This document shows positions 1-7,283 of a stretch of 13,490 nt of DNA, in pieces. A program made the position numbers and the translations under genes. Numbering within the stretch: position 1 is the stretch's first letter; each line of letters starts with the position of its first letter. The notes beneath the pieces were generated by a model. That model worked only from the letters and a program-made list of their open reading frames with translations. It ran no database searches and was not told the DNA's origin. Source of the stretch: an uncultured Muribaculaceae bacterium (GTDB lineage: Bacteria; Bacteroidota; Bacteroidia; Bacteroidales; Muribaculaceae); contig CAJUMR010000052.1 in NCBI GenBank assembly GCA_910587475.1, positions 1 through 13,490 on the forward strand, given 5' to 3'.

Positions 1-50
1 AGGACCCCAACATTAAAAGTGTTGTGCTCTACCAGCTGAGCTAGCGAATC
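1..50 (-). tRNA. tRNA-Lys(UUU), 3' part cut by window edge
   Basis: Read on the minus strand from 50 down to 1, the sequence begins with a 7-base acceptor arm GATTCGC. It continues with a canonical D arm (GCTC AGCTGGTA GAGC) and a perfect 5-bp anticodon stem CAACA/TGTTG around the loop CTTTTAA. The anticodon is therefore TTT, which decodes lysine. The variable region GGGTC and the first bases of the T stem follow before the window ends, so the T arm and the 3' acceptor strand are missing. The layout fits a Bacteroidota tRNA-Lys. A promoter for it lies at 98-129. Confidence 0.93.
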
Positions 51-97
51 TCCTTTGTTTTGTGCTTTGAGGTATCGTGTTCCCCTCAAAAGCGATG

Positions 98-129
98 CAA
101 AGTTAGCAGTTATTTTTTTACCGTGCAAA
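98..129 (-). promoter_or_regulatory. Bacteroidota housekeeping promoter of tRNA-Lys
   Basis: On the minus strand a TAACTTTG box (98-105) matches the Bacteroidota -7 consensus TAnnTTTG. A TTTG (126-129) lies 20 bases upstream at the expected -33 position. Transcription would start near 91, giving a leader of about 40 bases before the tRNA 5' end at 50. Confidence 0.7.
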
Positions 130-366
130 TTTTTGACGATATTTTTTTGATCTTTTCTTTCAAGAATCCTTTATCCAAGCCGGATTCGCGAATATAATCA
201 TATGTATATTTGACCTTTAGCACGCTGTGATTTTTTTCAAAATAAATGAGATCTGCCGGGGCCAAAATCAGGACACTTCACAGTTCTTCGCCAGTTGCCG
301 GTCAATCCAAGCTAATTTAGTCTGCGCATTTTATTCTATGTATGTGCATATATCATGGTTTTATCG
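130..366. other. AT-rich intergenic spacer
   Basis: This is the divergent spacer between the tRNA-Lys promoter and the M3 peptidase promoter. It is very T-rich on the left. A second TAnnTTTG-like box (TATATTTG, 205-212, plus strand) lacks a convincing -33 partner. I see no coding frame worth calling, no repeat and no clear hairpin. Confidence 0.5.
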
Positions 367-374
367 TAAATTTG
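367..374 (+). promoter_or_regulatory. Putative -7 box for the M3 peptidase gene
   Basis: TAAATTTG matches the Bacteroidota -7 consensus TAnnTTTG. It would place the transcription start near 381, about 36 bases before the ATG at 417. No good -33 TTTG is visible about 19 bases upstream, so this is a half-supported promoter. Confidence 0.45.
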
Positions 375-416
375 TAAAATAATCCTGCGGTCATCATTAC
401 CGCCAATAGATATAAT

Positions 417-2540
417 ATGAAAAAAACAATAGTTACACTCTTTACTGCTATGTCAATCATTGCATCAGCCAATAACCCTCTCGAAAGTAATTTCGACTCG
501 ACAATCCATAACACCGTTCCGTTTTCTAAGATCGACAACTCGATGTGGGAACCGGCCATCGACCGAGGCATCGAGATTGCCAATTCCGAGATCAAGGCCA
601 TTGTCGAAAATCCCGAAGATCCGACATTCGACAATACTATAAAAGCTCTTGAGGCGACCGGGGCTGATCTTAACAGGGTGCTCAATGTGTTCTATCCCCT
701 ACTCTCGGCAAATTCCGACGACGAAATGATGGAGATCAGCATGCGTGCATCGCAGAAACTCAGCGATTATTCAACTTCAATAACCCTTAATGAGGGATTG
801 TGGCAACGAGTTAAGGCTGTATATGACAACCGCGATAACTTCAAACTTGATGCCGAGGACGTCACACTGCTTCAGCATACATATGATTCTTTTGCTCTTT
901 CAGGTGCAAAACTCGTTGGCGAAGACCGTGAGAAATTCCGCAAGTTAAGTGCAGAGTTATCGGAACTGACTACGATTTTCGGTCAAAATGTATTACGCGA
1001 GCTGAACACTTATGAAGTACTGCTTGACGCATCCGATCTGTCAGGACTTCCTGAAAGCTCGGTCACCGCTGCAGCTGAAGCCGCCAAAGCAAAAGGTCAT
1101 GACGGCAAATATCTGTTCACTCTCGACCAACCTGTCTACACCGCTTTCCTAAAGTATTCCGACAGAAGAGACCTGCGTGAAAAAATGTACCGTATGTACT
1201 CGGCCCGAAACACCGAAGGACAATACAGTAATGTCGAGAACATCAAGCGCATCGCAGAACTTCGTTTGCAGATAGCCCAATTGCTCGGGTCTAAAACTTA
1301 TGCCGACCATTCATTGCAACGCACGATGGCTGAGAAACCTGCAGCCGTGTTTGACCTGCTCGACCGTCTGCGTACGGCCTACACTCCGGCTCTAAAAAAG
1401 GAAATGGCAGAACTGACTGATTTTGCATCCTCTCTCGAAGGTCATAAAATAGATCTTATGCCTTGGGACTATTCATTCTATTCCAACAAGCTCAAAGCCG
1501 AAAAATACAACTTCGATGAGGAAGCGATGCGTCCCTATTTTGAGCTGAACAATGTCATCGATGGTGTATTCGGTCTTGCTACAAAACTATATGGACTGAA
1601 TTTTTCAGAGAACAAAGACATAGAAGTTTACCACCCCGACGTAAAAGCCTTCGAAGTCTCTGACGCTAACGGAAAATATATCGGAGTCATATACACCGAT
1701 TTCTTCCCTCGCGCGTCAAAGCGTCCCGGAGCATGGATGACTGGTTTTAAAGACCAATATATCACCGCCGGCGGCGATAACTCTCGCCCACATGTGTCGA
1801 TTGTCATGAACTTCACTAAGCCGACAGCCGACACTCCGTCACTGCTGACGCCATACGAAGTCGAAACGTTTCTACACGAATTCGGTCATGCGCTCCACGG
1901 ACTGCTTGCCGACACCAAATATTCGTCGTTGAGCGGAACGTCGGTCTACCGCGATTTTGTCGAGTTACCGTCGCAGTTCAATGAAAATTATCTGACTGAA
2001 AAAGAATTCCTCGACAGTTTTGCCAAACACTATATTACCGGCGTAGCCATTCCTCAGCAACTCGTGGACCAACTCGTCGCCGCATCGCGCTATGGAGCCG
2101 CTTACGCATGTATGAGACAGTTGGCATTCGGCTATCTTGACATGGCATGGCATACGATTTCGTCGCCTGTCGACGATGCCGTTGAATTCGAGCACAAAGC
2201 CATCGAGAGTGTAAAAATATTCGAGCCTGTGGAAGGGGCTTTAATTTCCCCGCAATTCAGCCATATCTTTGCCGGAGGATATGCAGCAGGCTACTACAGT
2301 TATAAATGGGCAGAAGTCCTTGATGCTGATGCTTTCGCCGAGTTCAAACGCAACGGCATTTTTGACCGCAAGACAGCTGAATCATTCCGCAAAAATGTGT
2401 TATCGCGAGGAGGCACAGAAAATCCGGCTGAACTCTACCGACGTTTCCGCGGTCAAGACCCGACTATCGACGCTCTGCTGTTGCGCGACGGGATCATTTC
2501 AGAACCCGAACCCACAATAGCGCCCGTCAACAGAGATTGA
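417..2540 (+). CDS. Secreted M3-family zinc metallopeptidase (peptidyl-dipeptidase Dcp-like)
   Basis: This 707-residue protein should hydrolyse short peptides as a thimet-oligopeptidase-type (M3) zinc peptidase, most like the dipeptidyl carboxypeptidase Dcp (E. coli Dcp is about 680 residues). The zinc motif HEFGH is at residues 487-491, with Glu488 as the catalytic base and His487 and His491 as ligands. Glu516 in the VELPSQ segment is the expected third ligand. The substrate-binding block HIFAGGYAAGYYSY (616-629) supplies the conserved His and Tyr residues of the family. The N-terminus has a lysine pair followed by a hydrophobic stretch ending in ASA near residue 18, which looks like a cleavable signal peptide without a lipobox cysteine, so a periplasmic location is inferred. 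It is full length with no missing key residue. It heads a run of four plus-strand genes; no terminator is visible after it. Confidence 0.93.
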   Translation: MKKTIVTLFTAMSIIASANNPLESNFDSTIHNTVPFSKIDNSMWEPAIDRGIEIANSEIKAIVENPEDPTFDNTIKALEATGADLNRVLNVFYPLLSANSDDEMMEISMRASQKLSDYSTSITLNEGLWQRVKAVYDNRDNFKLDAEDVTLLQHTYDSFALSGAKLVGEDREKFRKLSAELSELTTIFGQNVLRELNTYEVLLDASDLSGLPESSVTAAAEAAKAKGHDGKYLFTLDQPVYTAFLKYSDRRDLREKMYRMYSARNTEGQYSNVENIKRIAELRLQIAQLLGSKTYADHSLQRTMAEKPAAVFDLLDRLRTAYTPALKKEMAELTDFASSLEGHKIDLMPWDYSFYSNKLKAEKYNFDEEAMRPYFELNNVIDGVFGLATKLYGLNFSENKDIEVYHPDVKAFEVSDANGKYIGVIYTDFFPRASKRPGAWMTGFKDQYITAGGDNSRPHVSIVMNFTKPTADTPSLLTPYEVETFLHEFGHALHGLLADTKYSSLSGTSVYRDFVELPSQFNENYLTEKEFLDSFAKHYITGVAIPQQLVDQLVAASRYGAAYACMRQLAFGYLDMAWHTISSPVDDAVEFEHKAIESVKIFEPVEGALISPQFSHIFAGGYAAGYYSYKWAEVLDADAFAEFKRNGIFDRKTAESFRKNVLSRGGTENPAELYRRFRGQDPTIDALLLRDGIISEPEPTIAPVNRD

Positions 2541-2642
2541 TGAGTTTATTTGCCTAATCGCAAAGCCATCACAATCTCTGCAACCTCGAGTTATCCGGCC
2601 TGACCAAACGCCAAGGGCAACTTGACATCACGACTTGAAAAA

Positions 2643-3140
2643 ATGACTTCACAACCATTTTCGATCTCACCGTTAAGCCATATCGGATCTTTGGTCCGAG
2701 CATGGCTTTTCGGTCATTGGTGGCTCGTGGTGACTCCGTTGATTGCAGTGGCGATATGGTCAGCATTCGACCCAAGGGCTATCTTCGTCGGAGTGGCTGT
2801 CATCTTTATAATCTACCCAATGGCAATGACCATCGTATGGTTCAACTACGCCATGTCGCCCTACAGTATCCGGGCGATTTCGAAAAAGACAGTTTCCGTA
2901 TCAGAGAAAGGCCTGACGATTGAATACATCCCGCTTTCCGACGGTCATCAGCCGCTGCCGGGGGAAACCATATGTTGGGACGCCGTACTGGCGGCAGAGC
3001 TAACCGGAGACTCACTACATCTCGTCTTAGGGCATAAAATGGATCAAAAGATGGTTCTTCCAGCAGAAGCTTTCTCCGATCAGGCATGGTCATTCATCAT
3101 CAAGCACATCGCCGACAAACTTCCATCTTACGACATATAG
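2643..3140 (+). CDS. Small membrane protein with YcxB-like C-terminal domain
   Basis: This is a 165-residue protein of unknown function. I start it at the ATG at 2643 rather than the in-frame TTG at 2622, because the ATG is preceded by the A-rich run typical of this phylum. Two hydrophobic segments, roughly residues 23-40 (rich in W, V, L) and 45-68, form a membrane hairpin. The remaining ~90 residues are soluble. They carry a beta-rich pattern (a phrase like VSVSEKGLTIEY, then a tryptophan in ICWDAV and a hydrophobic LHLVLGH strand) reminiscent of the YcxB/YcxB-like family, whose role is not established. It follows the peptidase by 102 bases and precedes the TPR gene by 67 bases. The sigma-54 promoter of the TPR gene starts 14 bases after this stop codon. 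Confidence 0.75.
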   Translation: MTSQPFSISPLSHIGSLVRAWLFGHWWLVVTPLIAVAIWSAFDPRAIFVGVAVIFIIYPMAMTIVWFNYAMSPYSIRAISKKTVSVSEKGLTIEYIPLSDGHQPLPGETICWDAVLAAELTGDSLHLVLGHKMDQKMVLPAEAFSDQAWSFIIKHIADKLPSYDI

Positions 3141-3153
3141 CTTACAGCAACTT

Positions 3154-3168
3154 TGGCACAGAATTTGC
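3154..3168 (+). promoter_or_regulatory. Sigma-54 (RpoN) -24/-12 promoter for the TPR gene
   Basis: TGGCAC (3154-3159), a 5-base spacer and TTGC (3165-3168) match the sigma-54 consensus TGGCAC-N5-TTGC at every invariant position with exact spacing. Transcription would begin near 3180, about 28 bases before the ATG at 3208. The site is intergenic and on the coding strand. A matching site lies before the clpC-like gene at 12299-12313. The need for an AAA+ enhancer-binding activator follows from knowledge of sigma-54; no activator gene or site is visible here. Confidence 0.72.
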
Positions 3169-3207
3169 GTTATATTCCTTATAAAAGATTAATCGCAACA
3201 CAATCAT

Positions 3208-5403
3208 ATGACGACCAACGAAATTAAAGAGTTCAGCACGAAGATCGACCAACTTATCGAACGTCGACAACTCAGCGATGTATTTGACACATTGCATAAT
3301 GCAGCAAAATCAATATCATCGTGGAGCATATCCGACCGCATCGAAAAAGCCGAGCAGGGCTATAGCTACATGCTGAAGTATATGATTGATGGCGTCAACG
3401 ATCCGTCACGCGACAACGTTTATTCCGACCTAATACGCGAAGCTTCGACGTTGCGCGACATATTGATAAGAGAGATGTCGCTGACCGATACCCCGACATT
3501 ATATTATAACACTCTGAGATCTGTTAATTCTCATCGCGAAGAAACTCTGTCCGGACTATTTTCAGGATTACGCAATTCGATCGACAGCATGTCGCCATTC
3601 AACAGCATGCAGACCGGTGCCATCCCTTCTCAATCCGACAAATTAAGGGCTGAAATGATCGAAAGAGACATATTCAATCGATTGTGGACATCGTTTCCGA
3701 TGAATGTCGATGACGCACGGCTTACAGCTGAGTTCATATCAGATGATTCCATTCCGTTCCGTTCCAGAGCCCTATGTGTCAGCGCCCTGACTCTCAGCCT
3801 ACTTAACTTTCTCGACGATCGCAAATTAGCATTATTGCTCGACGCATATCAAGTCGACGAACCCCATATCTCAATCAGAGCCATAACAGGCATTGCCATC
3901 GTTCTCGACAAATATAAGGGCGCCGAGCTGTCTCGCGAGACGATCAACCGACTCAAGGCGACCAAAGAACTACCCCAATGGCACACCGATCTTCATCGTG
4001 TGATTGTAGAACTTATCCGCACTACCGACACCCGCAGGATATCGGCAAAAATCAACGACGAGATTTTCCCTAAAATCAAACGGATGGGCGAAAATCTCAC
4101 AGACAACGCTAACATTAAATTCGTCGATCCTGACAACCAGAACGATGAAATAAATCCGGAATGGAAAGCCATGCTCTCCGACCAGAATATCATTGACAAC
4201 CTGAAGGAGCTTGGCGAACTCCAGCAAGAAGGTGCCGATGTATTCATGACCACATTCTCGTCGCTCAAACAATTTCCGTTCTTTAACGAGACGGCAAATT
4301 GGTTCATGCCGTTTGATCCCGAGCATAGCTCCCTGTCGTCGTCGCCCGACGGACAATCGACACTTTCAACTCTAATCGCAGCAGCGCCATTCGTTTGCGA
4401 CAGCGACAAATATTCCATGGCTCTATCCATGGCTATGATGCCTGAAAGTCAACGGTCGGCAATGGCATCGCAACTCGACAGCCACAGCAATGAGATTTCA
4501 GAAATACTCGCAGCCACCGACCGTAACACAATGCCGGTCGACCGCAAAACAGAGATAAACAACTATATCCATAGCCTCTACCGCTTTTTCCACCTCTTCC
4601 GCAGGAAGGGCGATTTCTACAACCCGTTCGGTCATGTGGCCAATCCTGTCGACCAACCGTTTCTGGCATCAGACTTCGACAGCGAAGAAGCTTTGCTTTC
4701 GCTCGGCGAATTCTATTTCAAAATTGGGCTCTACAGCTACGCAAGCAGCATATTCTCGAAAATCGACGAAATGTCGGCTCCCGAAGCAGCCCGATATCAG
4801 AAGCTCGGATACTGTGCCGAAAAACTTGGAAACATCGACCAAGCATCTTCATACTACGAACAAGCCGATCTCCTTGACGGAGCAAGCATATGGAACCTCA
4901 AAAGACTGATGTCGGTCTACCGGCGGCTCGGCAACTACAGCTCTGCCATATCAGTATGCCAACGCTTGGAAAAACGCCAACCCGACAACCCCGACATTGC
5001 TGTCGACTTAGGTTCGCTCTATATCCTTGCCGGCAACTTCAAGGCTGCGATCGCGCCTTTGCAGAAAGCCGAATTCATGAATCCCGACAGCATTAAACCG
5101 TTGCGTCCGCTTGCGTGGGCATCGCTTATCTGCCGTGACTACGACATCGCCCAAAGCTACTACGACCGCATTTTGGCCTCCGATCCGACGCCTGTCGACC
5201 TGCTTAATTCCGGCCATCTCGCCTGGGCAAGAGGTCGTCTCGGAGAAGCGATAAATTACTATCGTCTATCTGCCGAACGCACATCGCTTGACCACCTCTC
5301 CGAATCAATCCGCAACGACATTGACCACCTGTCCAAAGCAGGAGTCGATGTTTCAGCCATGCCAATGATGATCGACGCAGTCATATGCAGCATGAAAAAA
5401 TAA
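3208..5403 (+). CDS. Large cytoplasmic TPR-repeat protein, function unknown
   Basis: This is a 731-residue protein with no signal peptide or membrane segment. Residues 1 to about 490 are alpha-helical and unassigned. They include a charged, leucine-rich region and a conserved-looking aromatic stretch (QFPFFNETANWFMPF, around residue 355-370). From about residue 493 to 705 I count six consecutive tetratricopeptide-like helix pairs. Examples are LGEFYFKIGLYSYASSIF, LGYCAEKLGNIDQASSYY and LGSLYILAGNFKAAIAPL, with the usual L/G/Y/A spacing of 34 residues. TPR arrays bind partner proteins, so a scaffold or co-chaperone role is plausible but not shown. The gene is preceded by a near-perfect sigma-54 promoter shared in type with the downstream clpC-like gene, which suggests stress-linked expression. 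The DUF4293 gene starts 45 bases after its stop and may be co-transcribed. Confidence 0.85.
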   Translation: MTTNEIKEFSTKIDQLIERRQLSDVFDTLHNAAKSISSWSISDRIEKAEQGYSYMLKYMIDGVNDPSRDNVYSDLIREASTLRDILIREMSLTDTPTLYYNTLRSVNSHREETLSGLFSGLRNSIDSMSPFNSMQTGAIPSQSDKLRAEMIERDIFNRLWTSFPMNVDDARLTAEFISDDSIPFRSRALCVSALTLSLLNFLDDRKLALLLDAYQVDEPHISIRAITGIAIVLDKYKGAELSRETINRLKATKELPQWHTDLHRVIVELIRTTDTRRISAKINDEIFPKIKRMGENLTDNANIKFVDPDNQNDEINPEWKAMLSDQNIIDNLKELGELQQEGADVFMTTFSSLKQFPFFNETANWFMPFDPEHSSLSSSPDGQSTLSTLIAAAPFVCDSDKYSMALSMAMMPESQRSAMASQLDSHSNEISEILAATDRNTMPVDRKTEINNYIHSLYRFFHLFRRKGDFYNPFGHVANPVDQPFLASDFDSEEALLSLGEFYFKIGLYSYASSIFSKIDEMSAPEAARYQKLGYCAEKLGNIDQASSYYEQADLLDGASIWNLKRLMSVYRRLGNYSSAISVCQRLEKRQPDNPDIAVDLGSLYILAGNFKAAIAPLQKAEFMNPDSIKPLRPLAWASLICRDYDIAQSYYDRILASDPTPVDLLNSGHLAWARGRLGEAINYYRLSAERTSLDHLSESIRNDIDHLSKAGVDVSAMPMMIDAVICSMKK

Positions 5404-5448
5404 TCGAACAAATATTATTAATCACATATAAAATCAGTTTATTTCGTT

Positions 5449-5868
5449 ATGGTAATCCAAAGATGGCAATCAGTGATGCTGCTTCTCGCAGTTGTAATGA
5501 TGGTGATTTTCTGCTGCACTCCACTTGCAACCTATTCACCCACCGCCGACCAGTTGACAGCTGTCTACGCAAAAGACGCTCCCGTACTTTTTACAGTCGC
5601 CCTGCTCGTTGCGGCTCTTCTGTTCATCACAATATTCATGTATAAAAACATCAAACGGCAGATGAAAGTGACAATCTTGTCAATGGTGTTGATCGCAGCA
5701 ACAATAATCACAGGCATATTCTCCATCTATAACGCATACCCCGGAGCCGACTTTGTCGTATTCGGAGGCATTGTTCTCCTTATCATCTCTCTGATTCTCG
5801 CATTGTCGGCCTACAGAATGATGAAAAGCGACCTCCGCAAACTGCGCAGCTACGACCGCTTGCGCTGA
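5449..5868 (+). CDS. DUF4293 family four-helix membrane protein
   Basis: This 139-residue protein matches the layout of the DUF4293 family of Bacteroidota. It has an N-terminal IQRWQS segment running straight into helix 1 (about residues 7-28). Three further helices follow (about 45-67, 75-96 and 103-124), and the basic tail ends in the family-typical DRLR. Helix 1 ends in CCTP and is followed by an outer loop. The function of the family is unknown. It is the last gene of the plus-strand run, 45 bases downstream of the TPR gene with no promoter I can recognise between them, and is closed by a strong hairpin 28 bases after its stop. Confidence 0.85.
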   Translation: MVIQRWQSVMLLLAVVMMVIFCCTPLATYSPTADQLTAVYAKDAPVLFTVALLVAALLFITIFMYKNIKRQMKVTILSMVLIAATIITGIFSIYNAYPGADFVVFGGIVLLIISLILALSAYRMMKSDLRKLRSYDRLR

Positions 5869-5895
5869 CACCAGACTCTCCCTCCGGTCCATAAT

Positions 5896-5947
5896 CAGCG
5901 ACGGCTGCAAGTCATCCAATACTGGCGATGATTTGCAGCCGTCGCTG
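5896..5947 (+). terminator. Strong hairpin terminator between convergent genes
   Basis: A 15-bp perfect inverted repeat, CAGCGACGGCTGCAA (5896-5910) against TTGCAGCCGTCGCTG (5933-5947), continues inward for six more pairs with one G-U wobble to 5916/5927. This gives a 21-bp stem with a 10-base loop. On the plus strand it is followed by a T-rich tract (TTGTTTTC). It lies 28 bases after the DUF4293 stop and 25 bases beyond the stop of the convergent serine dehydratase gene, so it probably terminates both. Confidence 0.88.
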
Positions 5948-5971
5948 TTGTTTTCGGTTTGTTCTTATGAG

Positions 5972-7168
5972 CTATTTTATTACCGCGAGCCCACCTTGAG
6001 CGGTTTCTTTATAGAGCGACGGCAGATCATGTCCAGTCTGCTTCATGACCTCAACTATGCGGTCGAAGTCAACGCTGTGACGGCCGTCCGATATCGCAGC
6101 ATACAGATTGGCATCGAGTGCGCGTGCGGCGGCATAGGCATTGCGTTCGATACATGGTATCTGCACGAGACCGCACACCGGATCGCATGTCAGCCCGAGA
6201 TGATGCTCGAGACCCATCTCCGCCGAATATTCTATCTGTGCAGGAGTGCCACCGAACAATTGAGATGCGGCCGCAGCGGCCATTGCACAAGCCACTCCGA
6301 CTTCACCCTGACATCCGACTTCGGCACCGCTCACAGAGGCGTTCTGCTTGACAACATTTCCGAACAGACCTGCTGTTGCCAACGCTCTCAATATCCGTTT
6401 TTCACTGAAATTTTTCGACGTATGAAGATGATACAGCACCGCCGGCACTATCCCGCACGATCCGCAGGTAGGAGCGGTCACTATACGGCCTCCCGATGCA
6501 TTCTCTTCAGACACCGCCAAGGCATAGGCATAGACAAGTCCACGGCTTTTCAGCGAACTGTTGTAGCCCGACGCATGGACGTAATAGCTCACTGCCTTGC
6601 GACGGACTCCAAGTCCGCCGGGAAGCACGCCTTCAGCTTCAAGCCCTCGCTCGACAGCCTCTTTCATCACCTTCCACACCTCTGCGAGATAATCCCAGAT
6701 CTCAGGTCCCTCGATCTGATCGACATACTCCCAGTAACTCCGGCCTGTTTCCTCACACCACTGCTGTATGTCCTTGATCTTAGTCATGCCATAGATGCTC
6801 TCTGCGCTTTGCCGCGGCTGTCCGTCTTCAAGCAGATCTCCTCCTCCGACCGAAAACACTGTCCACGGATCGACAACATTTCCGTCTTTGTCAAAGGCCG
6901 TGAACTTCATGCCATTGGTATGGAATGGCAAAACAATCTCGGGACACCACACGATAGTCGTGGGGGCCACTTTCTGCAGCACATCGAGAATGGCTACGTC
7001 GGTCAGGTGACCCTTGCCCGTTGCGGCAAGGGCGCCGTAGAGCGTCACTTCGAAAGCGGCAGCATCGCGATGGCGGTCACTGAATATCTGGGCTGCCTTA
7101 CGCGGTCCCATCGTGTGGCTGCTCGACGGGCCGTTTCCAATTTTATATAGACGTTTTATCGATTCCAT
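5972..7168 (-). CDS. sdaA: L-serine ammonia-lyase, single-chain iron-sulfur type
   Basis: This 398-residue enzyme should deaminate L-serine to pyruvate and ammonia using a [4Fe-4S] cluster. The beta domain opens the chain, with the diagnostic GPSSSHTMGP at residues 13-22. The alpha domain follows, with TAPTCGSCG at 232-239, CQGEVG at 286-291 and CDPVCGLVQIPC at 328-339. By homology to studied serine dehydratases, Cys286, Cys328 and Cys339 ligate the cluster. The chain is shorter than E. coli SdaA (454 residues) and has no C-terminal tail cysteine. The TCGSCG segment carries two cysteines where enterobacterial enzymes have TNGAAG, which I believe is common in Bacteroidales. It lies 115 bases downstream of the MFS gene on the same strand, but a large hairpin separates them, so separate transcription is likely. 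I found no convincing promoter box. Confidence 0.95.
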   Translation of the reverse strand: MESIKRLYKIGNGPSSSHTMGPRKAAQIFSDRHRDAAAFEVTLYGALAATGKGHLTDVAILDVLQKVAPTTIVWCPEIVLPFHTNGMKFTAFDKDGNVVDPWTVFSVGGGDLLEDGQPRQSAESIYGMTKIKDIQQWCEETGRSYWEYVDQIEGPEIWDYLAEVWKVMKEAVERGLEAEGVLPGGLGVRRKAVSYYVHASGYNSSLKSRGLVYAYALAVSEENASGGRIVTAPTCGSCGIVPAVLYHLHTSKNFSEKRILRALATAGLFGNVVKQNASVSGAEVGCQGEVGVACAMAAAAASQLFGGTPAQIEYSAEMGLEHHLGLTCDPVCGLVQIPCIERNAYAAARALDANLYAAISDGRHSVDFDRIVEVMKQTGHDLPSLYKETAQGGLAVIK

Positions 7169-7209
7169 AACTGTTTCATTTTGAATAAATCGGATGTACC
7201 TCTGATAAG

Positions 7210-7251
7210 TTTGCGGGCGAAAACCCGAAACTTGAGGTTTTCGCCCGCAAA
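7210..7251 (-). terminator. 16-bp perfect hairpin after the MFS gene, upstream of sdaA
   Basis: TTTGCGGGCGAAAACC (7210-7225) and GGTTTTCGCCCGCAAA (7236-7251) are perfectly complementary around a 10-base loop. It lies 32 bases past the MFS stop and 41 bases before the sdaA start. The obvious use is termination of MFS transcription. However, the T-rich run (TGATTTTTTT) follows it on the plus strand, where no gene needs it. On the minus strand only AAACTTATC follows. A regulatory role in the sdaA leader is an alternative. Confidence 0.7.
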
Positions 7252-7283
7252 TATAATGATTTTTTTGTCACGACGACGTCGTC

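Noticed and set aside
205..212. TATATTTG box on the plus strand as a distal promoter for the M3 peptidase
   Set aside because: It fits the -7 consensus, but no -33 element stands at the right distance and the leader would exceed 190 bases. In such AT-rich DNA a chance match is likely.
353..685. 110-codon minus-strand frame over the start of the M3 peptidase gene
   Set aside because: It is opposite the signal peptide and N-terminus of a clear gene, and its sequence has no family-like features.
3970..4430. Two long overlapping minus-strand frames (128 and 145 codons) inside the TPR gene
   Set aside because: They are antisense shadows of the TPR coding sequence with no promoter or motif support.
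5933..7150. A 405-codon plus-strand open frame running through almost the entire serine dehydratase gene
   Set aside because: It is exactly antisense to a well-supported enzyme, begins with a TTG inside the terminator stem, and its translation is cysteine/histidine/arginine-rich with no recognisable motif. Its openness follows from the codon use of the real gene.
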